Assembly: GCA_946405325.1 (NCBI GenBank)
Contig: CAMJGU010000071.1
Location: forward strand, 1 to 5,563
DNA length: 5,563 nt
DNA from: an uncultured Clostridia bacterium
GTDB taxonomy: Bacteria > Bacillota_A > Clostridia > Oscillospirales > Oscillospiraceae
Direction: 5' to 3'
Shown here: positions 5,418 to 5,563 of the stretch, piece after piece
How positions within the stretch are numbered: position 1 is the stretch's first letter
Layout of the letters: the number at the start of each line of letters is the position of its first letter
Notes under the pieces: model-generated
Seen by the model: the letters and a program-made list of their open reading frames with translations, nothing else
The model's database searches: none
Told to the model about the DNA's origin: nothing
Program-made: the position numbers and the translations under genes

Positions 5418-5563
5418 ATGAAATTTTACAAAGACCACTATGACGTCATCGTCATCGGCGGCGCGCTGGCGGGACTGTCCGCGGCGCTGATGCTCGCGGA
5501 CAAGGGCAAGGACGTGCTGGTGCTGGAGCGCCACAACCTGCCCGGCGGCATCGCGACGAGCTT
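5418..5563 (+). CDS. FAD-dependent oxidoreductase, phytoene desaturase/isomerase-like, N-terminal part (cut by window edge)
   Basis: Only the first 48 codons are present. The translation begins MKFYKDHYDVIVIGGALAGL and shows a dinucleotide-binding Rossmann fold: a beta strand, the glycine loop GGALAGLSAA, an acidic residue at the end of the second strand (LVLERH), and then the LPGGIATS that in phytoene desaturases and carotenoid isomerases follows the FAD site. The ATG at 5418 has AAAGGA five bases upstream. It sits 64 bases after the PAI-like gene with a terminator in between, so it may depend on readthrough or on a promoter I cannot see in the short gap. With the isomerase it suggests two flavin steps on unsaturated chains, but substrate and exact subfamily cannot be judged from this fragment. 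Confidence 0.85.
   Translation, partial: MKFYKDHYDVIVIGGALAGLSAALMLADKGKDVLVLERHNLPGGIATS

Noticed and set aside
3857..5419. 520-codon open frame on the minus strand opposite the PAI-like gene
   Set aside because: Its translation is a monotonous Val/Leu/Asp/Ala/His mix produced by the antisense of a GC-rich gene; the plus-strand gene has clear family motifs and a ribosome site.

Overview
The window is GC-rich DNA with tightly packed genes, strong AGGAGG-type ribosome binding sites, a consensus sigma-A type promoter and an ArgR-type operator. Together with the protein types, this suggests a high-GC Firmicute, most likely a gut-type clostridium of the Oscillospiraceae/Ruminococcaceae kind. That placement is an inference; there is no marker gene here that settles it.

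Layout. (1) Positions 1-191, minus strand: the first 63 codons of argG (argininosuccinate synthase). (2) Positions 192-350: the argG control region, with a perfect TTGACA-17-TATAAT promoter, an ARG-box palindrome just upstream, and a 13-bp inverted repeat that overlaps the -10 and start point and also looks like a terminator. (3) Positions 351-3790, minus strand: a five-gene operon read from right to left: acyl-AMP ligase (TTG start), acyl carrier protein, FatA/FatB-type acyl-ACP thioesterase (GTG start overlapping the ACP stop), a HypA-like metallochaperone, and an unrecognised membrane protein. Gaps are 13, -4, 5 and 18 bases. (4) Positions 3791-3967: a divergent, partly AT-rich promoter region. 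(5) Positions 3968-5353, plus strand: a flavoprotein closely resembling the Propionibacterium (Cutibacterium) acnes polyunsaturated fatty acid isomerase PAI. (6) An intrinsic terminator at 5371-5400. (7) From 5418 to the window edge, plus strand: the start of a second FAD-dependent oxidoreductase of the phytoene-desaturase/isomerase type.

How it may work together (inference). The ligase would activate a free fatty acid and load it on the dedicated ACP, the thioesterase would release it, and the two divergent flavoproteins would isomerise or desaturate double bonds on the free or ACP-bound chain. That is a compact load-modify-release module for unusual, perhaps conjugated, unsaturated fatty acids. 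No ketosynthase, reductase or dehydratase is visible, so this is chain modification rather than chain synthesis as far as the window shows. Two parts do not fit the lipid story: a HypA-type nickel chaperone with no hydrogenase or urease gene in view, and a membrane protein of unknown function at the end of the operon. The argG locus is a separate, housekeeping neighbour.
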